Below, piece by piece: positions 1 to 10,019 of a DNA stretch of 49,998 bases; position 1 is the first letter of the stretch; each line of letters begins with the position of its first letter. The DNA lies in NCBI RefSeq assembly GCF_000797515.1, contig NZ_JSBN01000050.1:1-49998 (forward strand), in the 5' to 3' direction. Both the position numbers and the translations under genes were made by a program. The notes below the pieces were generated by a model. The model was not told the DNA's origin, searched no databases, and saw only the letters and a list, made by a program, of their open reading frames with translations. This DNA is from Sphingomonas sp. Ant H11. Lineage in GTDB: Bacteria; Pseudomonadota; Alphaproteobacteria; Sphingomonadales; Sphingomonadaceae.

Positions 1-144
1 CGCCGTCCGGTGCGCGCCGCCGCTGCCGCGAGCGATCCGACCGCTGCGGTTCGCGCGGCAGAGGCGGGGGGCTGGCAGCGCCAGTCCGATAACACCGAGT
101 CCGGCGAGCGCGAGTGTTTCGCGGCGGGTAAAGGGCTGGGTCAT
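1..144 (-). CDS. N-terminus of Tat-exported protein, cut by window edge
   Basis: Only the first 48 codons are in the window. The start MTQPFTRRETLALAGLGVIG has a twin-arginine pair followed by a hydrophobic run, which looks like a Tat signal peptide, so the product is probably periplasmic. The mature part lies outside, so no function can be given. Position next to a GH43 glycosidase suggests, by context only, a sugar-related enzyme. After residue 24 the frame becomes Arg-rich, while another frame gives a more natural Ala-rich linker. A run of six G at 66-71 could hide a one-base error. A better-spaced Shine-Dalgarno (AGGAG) precedes an ATG at 167 that is out of frame with the start used here, which also hints at a frame error. 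Confidence 0.55.
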   Translation of the reverse strand, partial: MTQPFTRRETLALAGLGVIGLALPAPRLCRANRSGRIARGSGGAHRTA

Positions 145-223
145 GGGTGCGTGACCGATCGAATCATTGCCGCTCTCCTGACGTTTTCGTGGCGCGCCGC
201 GCGACGCAGCACCGGTCGCATGA

Positions 224-1884
224 TCAATGGTTCCAAGCATAAGGGCCGATCACGGTGCCGACGAAGCCCCCCGCGCGCTTGGTGCTGAGGAAGCTGTCGT
301 CGAGTCCGGCCTTGAGCGTTTGCTGCTGGCCGCCCACACGATAGTCGAACGCCATTGTCCCGCCGTCAGCGCGGATGGTCAGCGTCACCGGGTCGGCTGC
401 GGTGACGGGGGCCGAGGCGACGAGCGTGTCGGTATCGGCGTTGTCGCGCGTGTAGAGCGCGATCATCGCCTTGCCTGCGATTCGGGTGATGCCGAACACG
501 AGGTACGACCGATCATTTTGCACCGCGGCGAGCCCAGCCCCGTCGCCATCGGCGTCGGGGGGAATAGCGCAGGGTGGTCGAGACGGTTGCAATTGGGTGC
601 TGCTGCCGTCGCCCGATAAAGGCGGGCGCGCCCGAAGCGTCTCCCAGCGCGGCACCGCGTTCAAGGACAAGTGCACCGCGCTCCAGCCGATAGACCGGAT
701 GTTTTGGCGTGCGTATGCCGATCCATTGCGGGCCGAGGCGCGGACCCTGGAAGGTGTCGACATAGCCAAAGTCGCCGCTGATTGGCAGCGCCGGTGCGGG
801 TTGCCTGGGCAGCTTCGCGCTGCGCGGCGAACGGGATCGCGGTTCCGGCGGGCAAGATCTGTGGCCAGCCGTCGCGCCAGGTGACGGGGAGGAGAAAGGT
901 CTCGCGCCCGATATTGTAGAGTCCGTCTTTATAGGGACGCGTCGCGAGGAAGGTCGCCCACCACTCTCCGTTCTGCGTCTGGACGAACTTTGCATGGCCC
1001 GCCGATGTCACCGGATTGGCGCGGCTGGGGTCGAGCGTACGCTGGGTGAGAATCGGATTGCCCGGAAAGGGCACATAGGGGCCGTCAACGGAATCGGCGC
1101 GGAAGACGACCTCCGAATGGTTGTCGCTCGTCCCGCCCTCGGCGGCGATCAGATAATAGCGACCGTCGCGTTTCAGGAGGTGCGGACCTTCGATCCAAAT
1201 GGGCTTTTTGGACAGGTCGACCCCGCCATTGACGATCTGCGTTCGCGGCCCGACGAGCTTCAGCGTCCGCCAGTCGAACGCCTGCATCCAGATCGCGCGA
1301 TGGCCTTCGTAGCGTGGCGTTTCGTCGGGGGCACCGTTGTTGACGATATACGCCTTGTCGCCGTCCCAGAAGATGGACGGATCGATCCCTTCGAAGGGTA
1401 GCCACACCGGGTTCGACCATGGACCTGCCGGATTTTTCGCGGTGATGACGAAATTGCCGCCACACTGCACGCACGTATTGACGATGTAGAAGACGCCGTC
1501 GTGGTAGGAGATATCGGGCGCGAACACGCTTTGCGAAACCGTGCGCCCGGTAAAATCAAGCTGCTCGGGTCGATCGATCGCATTGCCGATCTGCGTCCAG
1601 CTGACCAGGTCCTTCGACCGGAAGATCGGCAGCCCCGGGAAGTGCGAGAAGGACGAGTTGACCAGAAAATAATCATCGCCGACGCGGATTACCGAAGGAT
1701 CGGGATAATAGCCGGACAAGATGGGGTTGATATACTGGCCCACGCCTTTCGCGACCTGCTCCTGTGAGCGCCCCTGATAGCTAAAGTCCTCGAACCGCGC
1801 GGGGTCGGCATGGGCTGCACCAGCCCATGTCATCAGCAGGACAGCGATCGGCCCTCGGCACCGCATGGACGATCGCTGCTTCAT
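224..1884 (-). CDS. GH43 beta-xylosidase/alpha-L-arabinofuranosidase (two frame breaks)
   Basis: Hydrolyses xylo- or arabino-oligosaccharides, probably in the periplasm: the start MKQRSSMRCRGPIAVLLMTW leads into a signal peptide ending near AHA (residue 26). The five-bladed propeller catalytic residues of family GH43 are visible: Asp62 in YYPDPSV (general base), Asp168 in GIDPSIF (pKa modulator) and Glu232 in WIEGPHL (general acid). The reading frame breaks twice. One break is near 798-800 (GGG probably GGGG), after the residues PFAAQREAAQAT. The other is at 557-562 (six G, probably five). Joining the three frames gives about 553 residues, normal for GH43 enzymes with a C-terminal beta-sandwich, and the tail ends at 224. 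GAG-rich ribosome site just upstream of ATG 1884. The neighbouring GH127 and TonB receptor suggest an arabinan/arabinoxylan role. Exact substrate cannot be read from sequence. Confidence 0.85.
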
Positions 1885-2040
1885 TCGACTCTCCCGCCTC
1901 AGGTGGCCGATGCTTGACCATCGCTACCAGACCTGCCCGTGAGCCGGACCATACATCAAAGAACAACTCAGACAATTAGCGGGATGTCGTTTTTCCGGTC
2001 AGCATCGATACATCGATACGCCCATGCGAGGAGGGCAGGT

Positions 2041-2685
2041 TCACGCGGCGGCGATCTCGCGCAACGCCTGCTCGAACGCTTCGGGGGGCTGTCCCCCCGA
2101 AATGAGGTACTGATCGTTGATGACGATTGCGGGCACCGAATGGATTCCGCGCGAGAGCCAGAGTTGCTCGGCGGCGCGAACCTCTGGGGCATACAGGTCG
2201 CTGGTGAGAATTTCAGCGGCGCGCGCCGGATCTAACCCCACCTTCTCGGCGACGGCGACCAGCACGGCGTGGTCGGACGGGTCCTGCTGATCGGTGAAAT
2301 AGGCGTCGAAGAGCGCGCGTTTCAAGGCCGCCTGCTTCCCTTGGATCTCCGCCCAGTGGAGCAGCCGGTGCGCATCGAACGTGTTGTAGATCCGGCTGGT
2401 GTCGCTCATCTGCATCGTGAAGCCCAGATCGGCGGCACGCTTGCGGATCATCGCGCGGTTGGCGGCGGACTGTTCGGGCGTTGAGCCATATTTCTCGGCG
2501 ATATGCTCGCCGATATTCTGGCCGTCCTTGCCCATTTGCGGATTGAGTTCAAATGGCTGGAACGTGATGTCGGCGTCGATCAGATCGCCCGTCCGCGCAA
2601 GAGCCTCCTCAAGCCCGCGCAGCCCGATGATGCACCACGGGCACGAAACGTCGGAAACGAAATCGATCTTCATCGGCTTTGGCAT
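2041..2685 (-). CDS. DsbA-family oxidoreductase, FrnE-like
   Basis: Thioredoxin-fold thiol:disulfide oxidoreductase of the 2-hydroxychromene isomerase/DsbA FrnE group. The active site CPWC is at residues 15-18, directly after the first beta strand (KIDFVSDVS). The cis-proline loop is seen late in HSVPAIVIND, followed by the family ending GGQPPEAFEQAL. At 214 residues it has the normal length, and no signal peptide is visible, so it is cytosolic, as FrnE proteins are. It is divergent from ohr and shares a 148 bp intergenic region that carries an OhrR-type operator, so it may be co-regulated by organic peroxide. An internal start at Met5 is also possible. FrnE proteins are linked to oxidative stress tolerance, but the partner protein is unknown. 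Confidence 0.85.
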   Translation of the reverse strand: MPKPMKIDFVSDVSCPWCIIGLRGLEEALARTGDLIDADITFQPFELNPQMGKDGQNIGEHIAEKYGSTPEQSAANRAMIRKRAADLGFTMQMSDTSRIYNTFDAHRLLHWAEIQGKQAALKRALFDAYFTDQQDPSDHAVLVAVAEKVGLDPARAAEILTSDLYAPEVRAAEQLWLSRGIHSVPAIVINDQYLISGGQPPEAFEQALREIAAA

Positions 2686-2768
2686 GCGGCACCATCTGCG
2701 GCTGGAGGAGTGTCGAAACGCGATGTGGGAACTCCGCCGGAAAAATACACCATCAGAATATCACTTGC

Positions 2769-2794
2769 ATTCAATTAAATTGTACACAATATAA
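2769..2794. promoter_or_regulatory. OhrR-type operator and promoter region of ohr
   Basis: The stretch TCAATTAAATTGTACACAAT at 2771-2790 contains the palindrome CAATTAAATTG followed by TACACAATATA. It closely resembles the AT-rich OhrR operator known from Bacillus subtilis ohrA (TACAATTAAATTGTA). It sits about 40-65 bases before the ohr start, in DNA that is otherwise GC-rich, and a cognate ohrR lies directly downstream of ohr. It is therefore predicted to be repressed by reduced OhrR. It may also influence the divergent frnE-like gene. Confidence 0.72.
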
Positions 2795-2833
2795 AACGCG
2801 TTCGACATTCCACAGTTTAGCAAGGAGACGACG

Positions 2834-3259
2834 ATGAGCACGCTCTACAGCACGAAGGTAACCGCTATTGGCGGCCGCAGCGGCACCATTCGTAGCGAGG
2901 ATGGCCTGCTTGACCTCCAACTCGCACTGCCGACGTCGCTCGGTGGCAAGGGCGGGGCGACCAATCCCGAGCAATTGTTCGCCGCCGGCTACGCCGCCTG
3001 CTTTGAAAATGCCGTGATCCACGTCACGCGGGGCAAGGCCGAGAAGGTCAAGGATGACGACATTGTCGTGGTCGCCGACGTTGGTCTGTCGCCCAACGCG
3101 TCGGGTGGCTTCGTGCTGTCGGTCGCGCTCGATGTGACGATCACCGGGCTTGACCAGGCCAGCGCCGAGGCGATCGTCGCGGCCGCGCATGCCGTCTGCC
3201 CCTATTCCAACGCGGTAAAGGGCAATATCGACGTCAAGATCACCGTCGCGACCAAGTGA
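2834..3259 (+). CDS. ohr: Organic hydroperoxide resistance protein Ohr
   Basis: Thiol peroxidase of the OsmC/Ohr family that reduces organic and lipid hydroperoxides in the cytosol. The two catalytic cysteines are present: Cys56 in AAGYAACFENA and Cys122 in AHAVCPYSNA. The conserved Glu46 in NPEQLFAAG, which binds the catalytic Arg, is also there. Length 141 residues is typical. A clear ribosome site AAGGAG lies 6 bases before ATG. It is followed by ohrR, whose chosen ATG lies 17 bases after the ohr stop, and preceded by an OhrR-like operator, so the pair forms a peroxide-inducible ohr-ohrR unit. Confidence 0.95.
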   Translation: MSTLYSTKVTAIGGRSGTIRSEDGLLDLQLALPTSLGGKGGATNPEQLFAAGYAACFENAVIHVTRGKAEKVKDDDIVVVADVGLSPNASGGFVLSVALDVTITGLDQASAEAIVAAAHAVCPYSNAVKGNIDVKITVATK

Positions 3260-3276
3260 CGGAGGAGGAGGCGGCA

Positions 3277-3738
3277 ATGGGCGAAGACGACGATTTCCTG
3301 CGGCTCGACCGGCAGGTGTGCTTCCCGCTTTATGCCGCCTCCAACCTGTTCGGCCGACTGTACCGCCCGGTGTTGGCCAAGCTCGGGCTGACCTATCCGC
3401 AATATCTGGTGATGCTGGTCTTGTGGGAGCAGGCCCCGCAAAGCGTCGGCGCGCTCGGCGAGCAACTGCATCTCGACAGCGGGACGCTGACACCGTTGCT
3501 CAAGCGGATGGAGGCGGCCGGGTTGGTGACCCGGAAGCGCGACACGGCCGATGAACGACGCGTTCTGGTCGCCCTCACCGAGCAAGGCCGGGCTCTCCGC
3601 CAGCAAGCACGCGATGTGCCGCAAACCTTGGCGAGCGGTCTTTCTTTGTCGCCCGACGAACTGATCGATTTGCGCGCCAGCGTACAGCATCTGGTCGCGG
3701 TGCTTGCGACGGCTGAGGCGACCGTGTCGCCGAGTTGA
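3277..3738 (+). CDS. ohrR: MarR-family organic peroxide sensor OhrR
   Basis: Winged-helix repressor of ohr that is inactivated when its reactive cysteine is oxidised by organic peroxides. The sensor Cys15 is in RQVCFPLYAAS, at the same residue number as in the Bacillus protein. The recognition helix region reads LDSGTLTPLLKRMEAAG, and the wing is KRDTADERRVLVALT. I chose ATG 3277 because GGAGGAGGAGG lies directly upstream; a GTG at 3256 overlapping the ohr stop is the alternative. Normal length at about 153 residues. It presumably autoregulates through the operator before ohr. Confidence 0.93.
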   Translation: MGEDDDFLRLDRQVCFPLYAASNLFGRLYRPVLAKLGLTYPQYLVMLVLWEQAPQSVGALGEQLHLDSGTLTPLLKRMEAAGLVTRKRDTADERRVLVALTEQGRALRQQARDVPQTLASGLSLSPDELIDLRASVQHLVAVLATAEATVSPS

Positions 3739-3775
3739 TATTGCGTAATGCGACGCGCCGTCGCAGGACACCGCG

Positions 3776-3973
3776 ATGCGCACGACTTCCTCCACCGCCA
3801 CCGTGCGGCTCTATTATCTCGACGAGAACGACGCGGTTGCGCAGACCTTGTTCTATGGTCCGCTAGCCGAGGCGATGCTGCTCGCCAGCCAACAGCCCGA
3901 AGAGGTGCAGGCGGGTCTGTGGTGTGCGACCGAAAATGACGTGGTGGCGTTCCTCGACCTCCACGATGGCTGA
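3776..3973 (+). CDS. Small conserved protein of unknown function
   Basis: A 65-residue acidic protein (TVRLYYLDENDAVAQTLFYG, then a Leu/Ala-rich helix and TENDVVAFLDL). An AGGA ribosome site lies upstream of ATG 3776, and it runs in the same direction as ohr-ohrR, 37 bases after ohrR. No domain is recognised. The regular hydrophobic pattern and the absence of a plausible longer overlapping gene make it a likely real gene. No signal peptide or cysteine pair beyond a single Cys. Confidence 0.6.
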   Translation: MRTTSSTATVRLYYLDENDAVAQTLFYGPLAEAMLLASQQPEEVQAGLWCATENDVVAFLDLHDG

Positions 3974-4053
3974 GGGCGACGATACGCCGCTGCTGCGCAC
4001 GCCGGATCGGGGAGCCGGCCACCAAGCGACCGCCCCCCGAATCCTGCACGATG

Positions 4054-6536
4054 TTACCAGCTCAGGCCGATACGCGCGTAGACGTAGCGGCCGTTGAAGC
4101 CGAACGGCGAGTAATACGGGAATGCCACCAACCCGGTGCTGTTCAACGTGGTGCCGACCGATGAGGTGAGCTTCACATAATCGGGATAGGTGTCGAGCAG
4201 GTTGTTCGCGCCGACCGCGACGTTGACGTTCCTCACCAGTTGATAGCGTGCCTCGAGATCGAAAATCGTGTGGCGGCCGCTGTGAATGTCATTCGCCGCC
4301 AACCCGTTGCCGCTGCTCGGTTGGGTCACGTCACCGTAATAAGACGCGCGGCCGGTGATACCGATTTTCTCGAGCGACCAGTCGATCGTGCCGACCACCT
4401 TTTCGCGCGGCGTGCCCTGTTCGAACGAAATGATGCGTTGGCGGGTGAACAGCGCCTGGGTCGAACTCGTCGAAACGCCGTTTACGAGCGCGGTGATCGT
4501 GGTGTTGCCCGGGAAGCTGGTCAGCTTGATATCGTTGAAATTGGCAGCAGCCGTCAGGTCGAAGGTGCCGGCTGCCGGAGTCGCCTTGCGATAATGCGCG
4601 ACGATATCGATGCCCTTGGTGGTCGAGCGAATGCCGTTGAGCAGGAAACGCCCGGCGGAAACATTATACGGCGCGAGCAGCGCCGCAACGACAGTGCCGC
4701 TCAGATTTTCCGACAGGGCAATCTGGTCGCGCTGCTTGATCTGATAGGCATCGACCGAGAGATCGAACCCGCCCGAACGCAGCACAAAACCCGCTGACAG
4801 GTTGCGCGATTTCTCGGCGCGCAGCGGTTGTCCGCCAAGTGCCACGCCGACCGCGCTGGTCGAGGGGAACAGGCCGGTTTCCACCACCGCGCCACCGGTG
4901 CCCAGCACCGATGCGGTCGAGGTGAAATATTGCTGTTGCAGCGAGGGCGCGCGGAATCCGGTCGAGGCGGTGCCGCGAATGGCGAACCAGGGCGCGAAGT
5001 CATAGCGTGCGCTGAGCTTGCCCGTCGCGGTCTCGCCAAAGTCCGAATAGCTCTCGCCGCGCACCGCGGCACCGAGCGTCAATTTGTCGGTCGGCTTGGC
5101 TTCGAGGTCGAGATAGCCCGAGACGTTGTCGCGATGCTTGTCGATCACGTTCGACGGCTGGAAGCCGGGAAAGCCCTGCGCACCGCCGGCCAATGTGGAT
5201 GCAGCACCAGGCGCGCGATTGTAGGACGTCGGCTCGCCAGCGCCGATCTGGAAGCTCTCGCGGCGATATTCCACGCCCCAGGCGATGTTGATCGTGCCTT
5301 GTCCGAGCGGTTGCTCACGCGAGACGTCGATCCCGCCGACCAGTTGGTCATAGGTCAGCTTGCCGTCGTAGAAGTTCTTCTGCGAATTCGCGCCATAGGT
5401 GGCGTTGCCTGAATTGCGCGTGTTGAAGTTGAGCTGGTTCCGTCCATAGGACACGTTGAAATCGACCTTCCAGCCCGACAATTCCCCGCGAATGCCCGCC
5501 GTCTCGGTCAGATCGTTCGATTCGACCGCGATCAGCGGCGTGAAGCCATCGGGATAGAGCGTGGCGAGCGCCGCGGCATTGGCATTGGCGTCGGTGCCGC
5601 CATTGATGCGCGGGGTCGCCGCGCTGGTGCTGTCGCGATGCTGGTATCCGCCAAAGCCATAGAGCGTCCAGCCGGTGTCGCCGAGCGGTGCCGCAGCATT
5701 CACATAGCCGGTAAATTGCTCGACCGCCGGGTCGCCGAAGCGCGACCGCACGGTCAGCGGGGTCTTGCGCGGATCGAAGTCGCCACGGCTGGTGGCACCG
5801 CGGTTGAGATATTCGCCCGAAATGGTGAGGAAACCGTCCTCGCCGAGTGCAATGCCCTGCCATCCCGACGCGGTCACCGTCTTGCCGTCATGCTCGCTGC
5901 GCGCGCCGCGCGCGGTGGTCACGTCGGTGATATATTGCCCGTAGGTGACGGACGCTCCGCCACCCGTGCGCGCTTCGCGCAACCGCAGGTTGACGACGCC
6001 CGCGATCGCATCCGAGCCATATTGGGCAGCGGCCCCGTCGCGGAGCACTTCGATGCGGTCCAGCGCCACCGACGGGATCGTGTTCAGATCGACTGACGCT
6101 GAGCCGCGCCCGACCGAGCCGTTGGTGTTGAGCAGCGCCGAAGTGTGCGCCCTTACGCCGTTGATGAGAACGAGCGTCTGATCCGGCGACAGCCGCGCAG
6201 CGTTGCCGGACGGATCGAATCGGTCCCGTCAACGGCGGAGGAGCGAGGAAAGTCGATCGACGGAACGATCGCCGCGAGCGAGGCGGCGAGTTCGGTCGTG
6301 CCCTGATGCTGCAGGTTGGCGGCGCTCAACACGTCGATCGGCGCGATGCTGTTCAACCGCGAGCGGCCCGTCGTGCGCGTGCCCGTCACCACGATGTCCT
6401 GGTTGGCGGCGGGTTCCGGGGCGGTTGCTTCGCCGGCGTTGGCGGGAACGCTCTGCGCGCTGGCGGCACCGGCATAGCTCAGCGCCAGCGCGGACACGGC
6501 GACGGCGAGGCTCGGGCGGAGGTTGATCATGTACAA
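4054..6536 (-). CDS. TonB-dependent outer-membrane receptor (one frame break)
   Basis: Outer-membrane gated beta-barrel for active uptake. The start MYMINLRPSLAVAVSALALS is a signal peptide with cleavage near ASAQS. A TonB-box-like segment (DIVVTGTR) follows, then the plug domain with the frequent motif RPATLRG, LSPDQTLVLINGVRAH and DRIEVLRDGAAAQYGSDAIAG. The barrel fills the rest and ends in an aromatic residue (RIGLSW). The frame breaks at about 6191-6195, between RPATLRG and LSPDQTL, where one G seems to be missing. Joined length is about 827 residues, normal for the family. No STN domain, so no direct sigma/anti-sigma signalling. Located between GH43 and GH127 genes, it may import arabinose- or xylose-containing oligosaccharides, but this is inferred from position only. 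Confidence 0.87.
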
Positions 6537-6821
6537 AGTCCCTTTGCGAAATCACGTTTCTTGTTTTGTTGGCCAGAAAGGCCGGGGCGGCGCGCGGCTG
6601 GCAGCGCGGGTACCTTGGAAATCCTCCGCATCGCCTGGGATTACAATGCTGCGAAACCCTTAGCGCGGCCAAGAATTGCTTCTGCGGCGGCAGGGGCGGG
6701 GGCGGCGCGACCGCAACGGCGCGGCGACCGGATCTCGGGCACTGCACCCGGAGGCCTCGATCGTCGCGCCTCGAACGAAGGGGCCTGCGTTAGCCGGCAG
6801 CCCGGCGCACGACTCCGCCTT

Positions 6822-8793
6822 CTACACAGGTTGGTTGTCGTTTGACCCCAGCTTCCAATAGGTCGCGTACCGCTCGTGCGCGATCCGGTAATAGGGGACC
6901 AGTCGTAGCGGTTGCTGGTCGGCAGCGGGGATCGTGAACTCAAGAGGCTTGGCGGTGGCACGGATCGTTTGTGGCAGCGTCTCCGGATTCCCCGCGAGCG
7001 TCGGCGGTGCGAAAGCCGCGTCGTTATAGTCGCCATATTTGCGTTCGTTGACGACGAGGTCCGATCCGGGCTCGAGGTGCTCGCGGCCCAGTGCCCCGGC
7101 CAGCACCAGCGGGCCATAGGTGAGGGCAACGATGTCGGGCGCGGCCGGGGCCCGGTCGATCCCGAGATGCATGGCCAGGCGCAACTCGACCCGATCACCG
7201 TCGCGCCAGACGCGCGCGAGCTCGATATAGTGCCCGGCGGTATTGGAGCGCAGAACCTCGTTTCCGTTGACGAGGACCACCGCCGTCGGGCTCCAGCGCG
7301 GGTGGCGCAATTTCAACGTCAGCGCCGTCGGCTGCTTCAAAGTCCAGCTGAGCGTGGTCGACGGTGTTTCCGGAAAGGCCGTTGTCTGCGTCAGCACCGC
7401 GCCTTGTTCGATCCAGTGCACGGTCGAGGGGATGAACAAGTTTACATAGATCGAGCGATCGTCGTGAAAGTAGATCGAATCCCGGTATTTGACGTGATTT
7501 TCCATGCCGGTGCCGGTGCAGCACCAGAAGGAGTTTTCGGGCGTGTGATACAGTTTCATATAGCCCGGACGCTCACCCTGAAAGTAGGTGGCCATGCCGG
7601 TGTCGGGATCCTGTGACGCGAGAATGCCGTTATAGAGGGTGCGCTCGTAATAGTCGGCATAGGCCACTTGCGGATCCTGCAGGAAGAGCGCCCGCGTCAG
7701 TTTGAGCATGTTGTGCTGGCCGCAGGTTTCCGAACCCTTGGCGGAAAAAAACGTGCTTGTCGAACTCCGCCATCGGGAAGAAATGTTCGTTGTCGCCGTG
7801 GCCGCCGGTGGCAAAGGACCGAGTCAGCGCCACCGCTTTCCAGAAGAACACCGCGGCATCGTGATAACGGGAGTCTCCGGTCGCCTCATAGACGCGCTCG
7901 AAGCCGACGATCTTTGGAATCTGCGTGTTCGCATGAAGGCCATCAAGCTGATCGTGCCCCGCCGCAAGCGGGGTCAGGATCGCTTTGTGCGAGAAGCGCT
8001 GCGATAGGGTGCGATACTCCGCGTTGCCGGTCATGAGGTACAGATCGGCGAGCACCTCGTTCATGCCGCCATGCTCGGTGTCGAGCATTGCCTCGAACTG
8101 CGCGTCGGACAAGGGCCGCGTCGCGATCACCGCCCAATCTGCAAGGCCGATCAGCACCGTCCGCGCCGTGTCGCTCTCCGCCAGCAGCGCACCGTCGCGC
8201 AGGCCCGCAAAGACCTTGTGCAGAGTGTACCACGGCACGCCAGTGATCTGCTCGCCGCGCAAATGGGCGGCCAGTAGCGCGGGCCCTTTTGGAAAGGCGC
8301 AGACCAGGCCGGTACCCGATGCCTTCTGACATGCGGCCAGTTCGTCGGCGATATAGGCAACGCGCTGTTTGTATCGCGGGTCGCGCGTCGATCGCCATGC
8401 CAGCGCGCAGGCGGACAGATAGTGACCAAGCGTATGACCATGGCAATTGATGTCCGCCCAGATCGGCTCGGATTCCCATCCGCCATAAACGGGTGCCTTG
8501 GGGGGCAGCCCGGCATTGACGCGGAAATTGTGCAGCATCCGATCGGGTTGAAGGCGCAGGAGATACGCTTCGGTCATTTTCTGGGCATGCAGAAAGGGGC
8601 CGTCGCCAAGTTCGACTTGGGCGATATCGAATGGCTGCACCGTGCCCGCAGCCTCAGGGACCGGCTGCGTCGCGGCGGCGGCACCGGCCGACGCAACGCT
8701 CATCGGCACGATGCCGGCGGCGATCGCGGTCTTTGCCGCGGATGTAAGGACGTCGCGCCGCGAATGGCCGGTACAGTAAGCCGATTTCGTCAA
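6822..8793 (-). CDS. GH127-type beta-L-arabinofuranosidase (one frame break)
   Basis: Glycoside hydrolase of the DUF1680/GH127 family, which removes beta-L-arabinofuranose from glycans or hydroxyproline-linked arabinosides. The N-terminus CTGHSRRDVLTSAAKTAIAA is a Tat signal, so the enzyme folds with its metal before export to the periplasm. The zinc site expected for GH127 is present: Glu and Cys in GSETCGQHN near residue 350, and the Cys pair in SFWCCTGTG near residue 424, which includes the nucleophile. The break lies in a run of seven T on the coding strand (7745-7751, probably six), immediately before the ETC motif. Joined length about 656 residues is normal. It belongs with the GH43 and TonB receptor genes as an arabinose-glycan utilisation set. 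Confidence 0.87.
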
Positions 8794-8963
8794 TGCCTTT
8801 TCCTCGGTCTATGCTTCGCTGGGCAAGCTGTTGTGCTACAAACAAAGATGGGATGTCCCATCAATCGGGTCGGAACACAACTCGGCATGGCAGGCCGACA
8901 TCCTGCGGATGTTGCGCGATCGAACTGCGGCTTGATCGCGCGTCGAAGGACGTATCTTCTCGG

Positions 8964-10019
8964 TCAACTTTCGAAAATGTCGTCGAGTTGTCGCTGAAGC
9001 GCCGCCACTTCAAGCCCTTGCGCCGTCCGCCAGGCGGCGTCGAAACAGGTCGACGCATAGCGCCGCCCGTCGTCGCAGAGCAGGGTGACGATCGCGCCGG
9101 TACGGCGCTGGGCGCGCATCTCGCGGATCAGCGTGGCGCAAGCCCAAATGTTGGTGCCGGTGGAGACGCCGCAGGACTTGCCGATCACGCGGCTGATGCT
9201 GAGCGCGCCCGCCATGCTGGCGTCATCGGGCACCGCGATCATGCGGTCGATCACATCGGGCAGGAAGGAGGGCTCGAGTTGCAGCCTGCCGATCCCTTCG
9301 ACACAGGACGGTACCCCGCTGACGGTGGTCACCGCGCGGTCGGCATAATGGCGATGGAAGACCGAGTGCTCGGGGTCGGCGACGCACAATTGCGTCGGCA
9401 ACCGACGATAACGCAGGAAGCGGCCGATCGTCGCGGAAGTGCCGCCAGTCCCCGCGCCGCAGACGATATAGTCGGGGGCCGGATGCGGCTCCTGCGCCAT
9501 CTGTTCGAAGATCGACTGGGCGATATTGTTGTTGCCGCGCCAATCGGTCGCGCGTTCGGCATAGGTGAACTGGTCCATAAAGTGCCCGCCGCTTTCGCGT
9601 GCGAGTCGTTGGGCGGTCGCGCGCACCGAACGCGGATCGTCGACTTCATGGCAGTGGCCGCCATGAAGCGCGATGGCGGCGAGTTTTTCGGGCGAAGTGC
9701 CGCGTGGCAGTACCGCGATGAACGGAAGGCCGATCATCCGCGCGAAATAGGCCTCGGACACGGCGGTCGACCCGCTCGACGCCTCGACGATCGTGGTATC
9801 CGGCCCGATCCAGCCGTTGCACAGCGCGTAGAGGAACAGCGAGCGCGCCAGCCGGTGTTTCAGGCTGCCGGTCGGATGGGTCGATTCGTCCTTAAGGTAC
9901 AGGAAAATGCCCGGCGCGCCCTTCGGCTCGAGGCGGATCAGGTGGGTGTCGGCGGAACGGTTAAGCTCGGTTTCGATCGTTCGCACCGCCGTCCCGCACC
10001 AGTCGCGCGCTCTCGTCAT
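8964..10019 (-). CDS. PLP-dependent cysteine synthase-family enzyme, Cds1-like
   Basis: Fold-type II PLP enzyme of 351 residues. The Schiff-base lysine is in [11 protein letters not shown], the substrate loop in [15 protein letters not shown], and the phosphate-binding Gly-rich loop in [13 protein letters not shown]. The extended, LARSLF-type helix resembles the Cds1 group, whose characterised mycobacterial member is an L-cysteine desulfhydrase (cysteine to pyruvate, ammonia and sulfide). True cysteine synthases are usually shorter. Its start overlaps the end of the S9 peptidase as ATGA (10016-10019), so it is translationally coupled in a five-gene operon with receptor, ABC transporter, thioredoxin and peptidase. 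That context favours cysteine breakdown over synthesis, but the reaction direction is inferred. Confidence 0.85.
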   Translation of the reverse strand: MTRARDWCGTAVRTIETELNRSADTHLIRLEPKGAPGIFLYLKDESTHPTGSLKHRLARSLFLYALCNGWIGPDTTIVEASSGSTAVSEAYFARMIGLPFIAVLPRGTSPEKLAAIALHGGHCHEVDDPRSVRATAQRLARESGGHFMDQFTYAERATDWRGNNNIAQSIFEQMAQEPHPAPDYIVCGAGTGGTSATIGRFLRYRRLPTQLCVADPEHSVFHRHYADRAVTTVSGVPSCVEGIGRLQLEPSFLPDVIDRMIAVPDDASMAGALSISRVIGKSCGVSTGTNIWACATLIREMRAQRRTGAIVTLLCDDGRRYASTCFDAAWRTAQGLEVAALQRQLDDIFES

